From positions 1 through 5,687 of the forward strand of contig JAPLSP010000588.1 in assembly GCA_026398575.1 (NCBI GenBank): a stretch of DNA of 5,687 nt, read 5' to 3'. The translations under genes were made by a program, and so were the position numbers. The notes beneath the pieces were generated by a model. The model made no database searches. It was not told where the DNA came from and saw only the letters and a list, made by a program, of their open reading frames with translations. Position 1 is the stretch's first letter. The number at the start of each line of letters is the position of its first letter. This document shows, one piece after another, positions 5,661 to 5,687 of the stretch. Source of the DNA: Candidatus Sumerlaeota bacterium (GTDB lineage Bacteria; Sumerlaeota; Sumerlaeia; JADFCT01).

Positions 5661-5687
5661 AGCCGCGCAAAATGGGCACATAAAATT

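Noticed and set aside
5649..5681. N-terminal extension MCPFCAAKGIP of the nucleotidyltransferase, with a CxxC pair
   Set aside because: The upstream ATG has no visible ribosome site, while the ATG at 5648 has one and matches the usual family start. The CxxC is probably fortuitous.

Overview
The window is GC-rich bacterial DNA. Every convincing gene is read from the minus strand, so the transcription order runs from high to low coordinates. It holds three blocks: (1) a small nucleotidyltransferase followed, with a 4-nt overlap, by a GH29 alpha-L-fucosidase-type gene whose 3' end is broken (5648 down to 3872); (2) a four-gene secretion/pilus-type set of two inner-membrane platform proteins (GspF/PilC family) and two pseudopilins resembling GspI and GspJ (3654 down to 200); (3) a non-coding, repeat-rich tail (1-199).

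The secretion genes lie in the order F, F, I-like, J-like. This echoes the F-G-H-I-J order of classical type II secretion operons, but G and H are absent and no ATPase (E), secretin (D) or prepilin peptidase is in view. The second F gene and the two pseudopilins are tightly packed (6-nt gap, then a 4-nt ATGA overlap) and are probably co-translated. The first F gene is separated from them by 216 nt that contain a very large imperfect palindrome (2242-2382). Part of that palindrome recurs upstream of the first F gene (3774-3807), so this gene sits between two direct copies of a dispersed repeat.

The fucosidase gene keeps a recognisable catalytic barrel. Just after the SPTGDGALPP segment the reading frame changes, and the expected C-terminal beta-sandwich segment (LHIFDWPKDG... 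to ...SVIALEIEGAEL) continues in another frame down to 3872. About 40-50 residues expected between the two pieces are missing. This looks like an internal deletion, so the gene is probably decaying or encodes a truncated protein.

The intergenic DNA is rich in short palindromic and 10-nt periodic repeats. Together with a GH29 enzyme and scattered pseudopilin genes, this suggests an uncultured, polysaccharide-degrading bacterium, perhaps of the PVC group (Lentisphaerota, Verrucomicrobiota, Planctomycetota) or a similar lineage. That placement is an impression from repeat style and gene content, not a demonstrated assignment. I found no clear new defence or catalytic system; the most useful leads are the broken fucosidase and the repeat elements.
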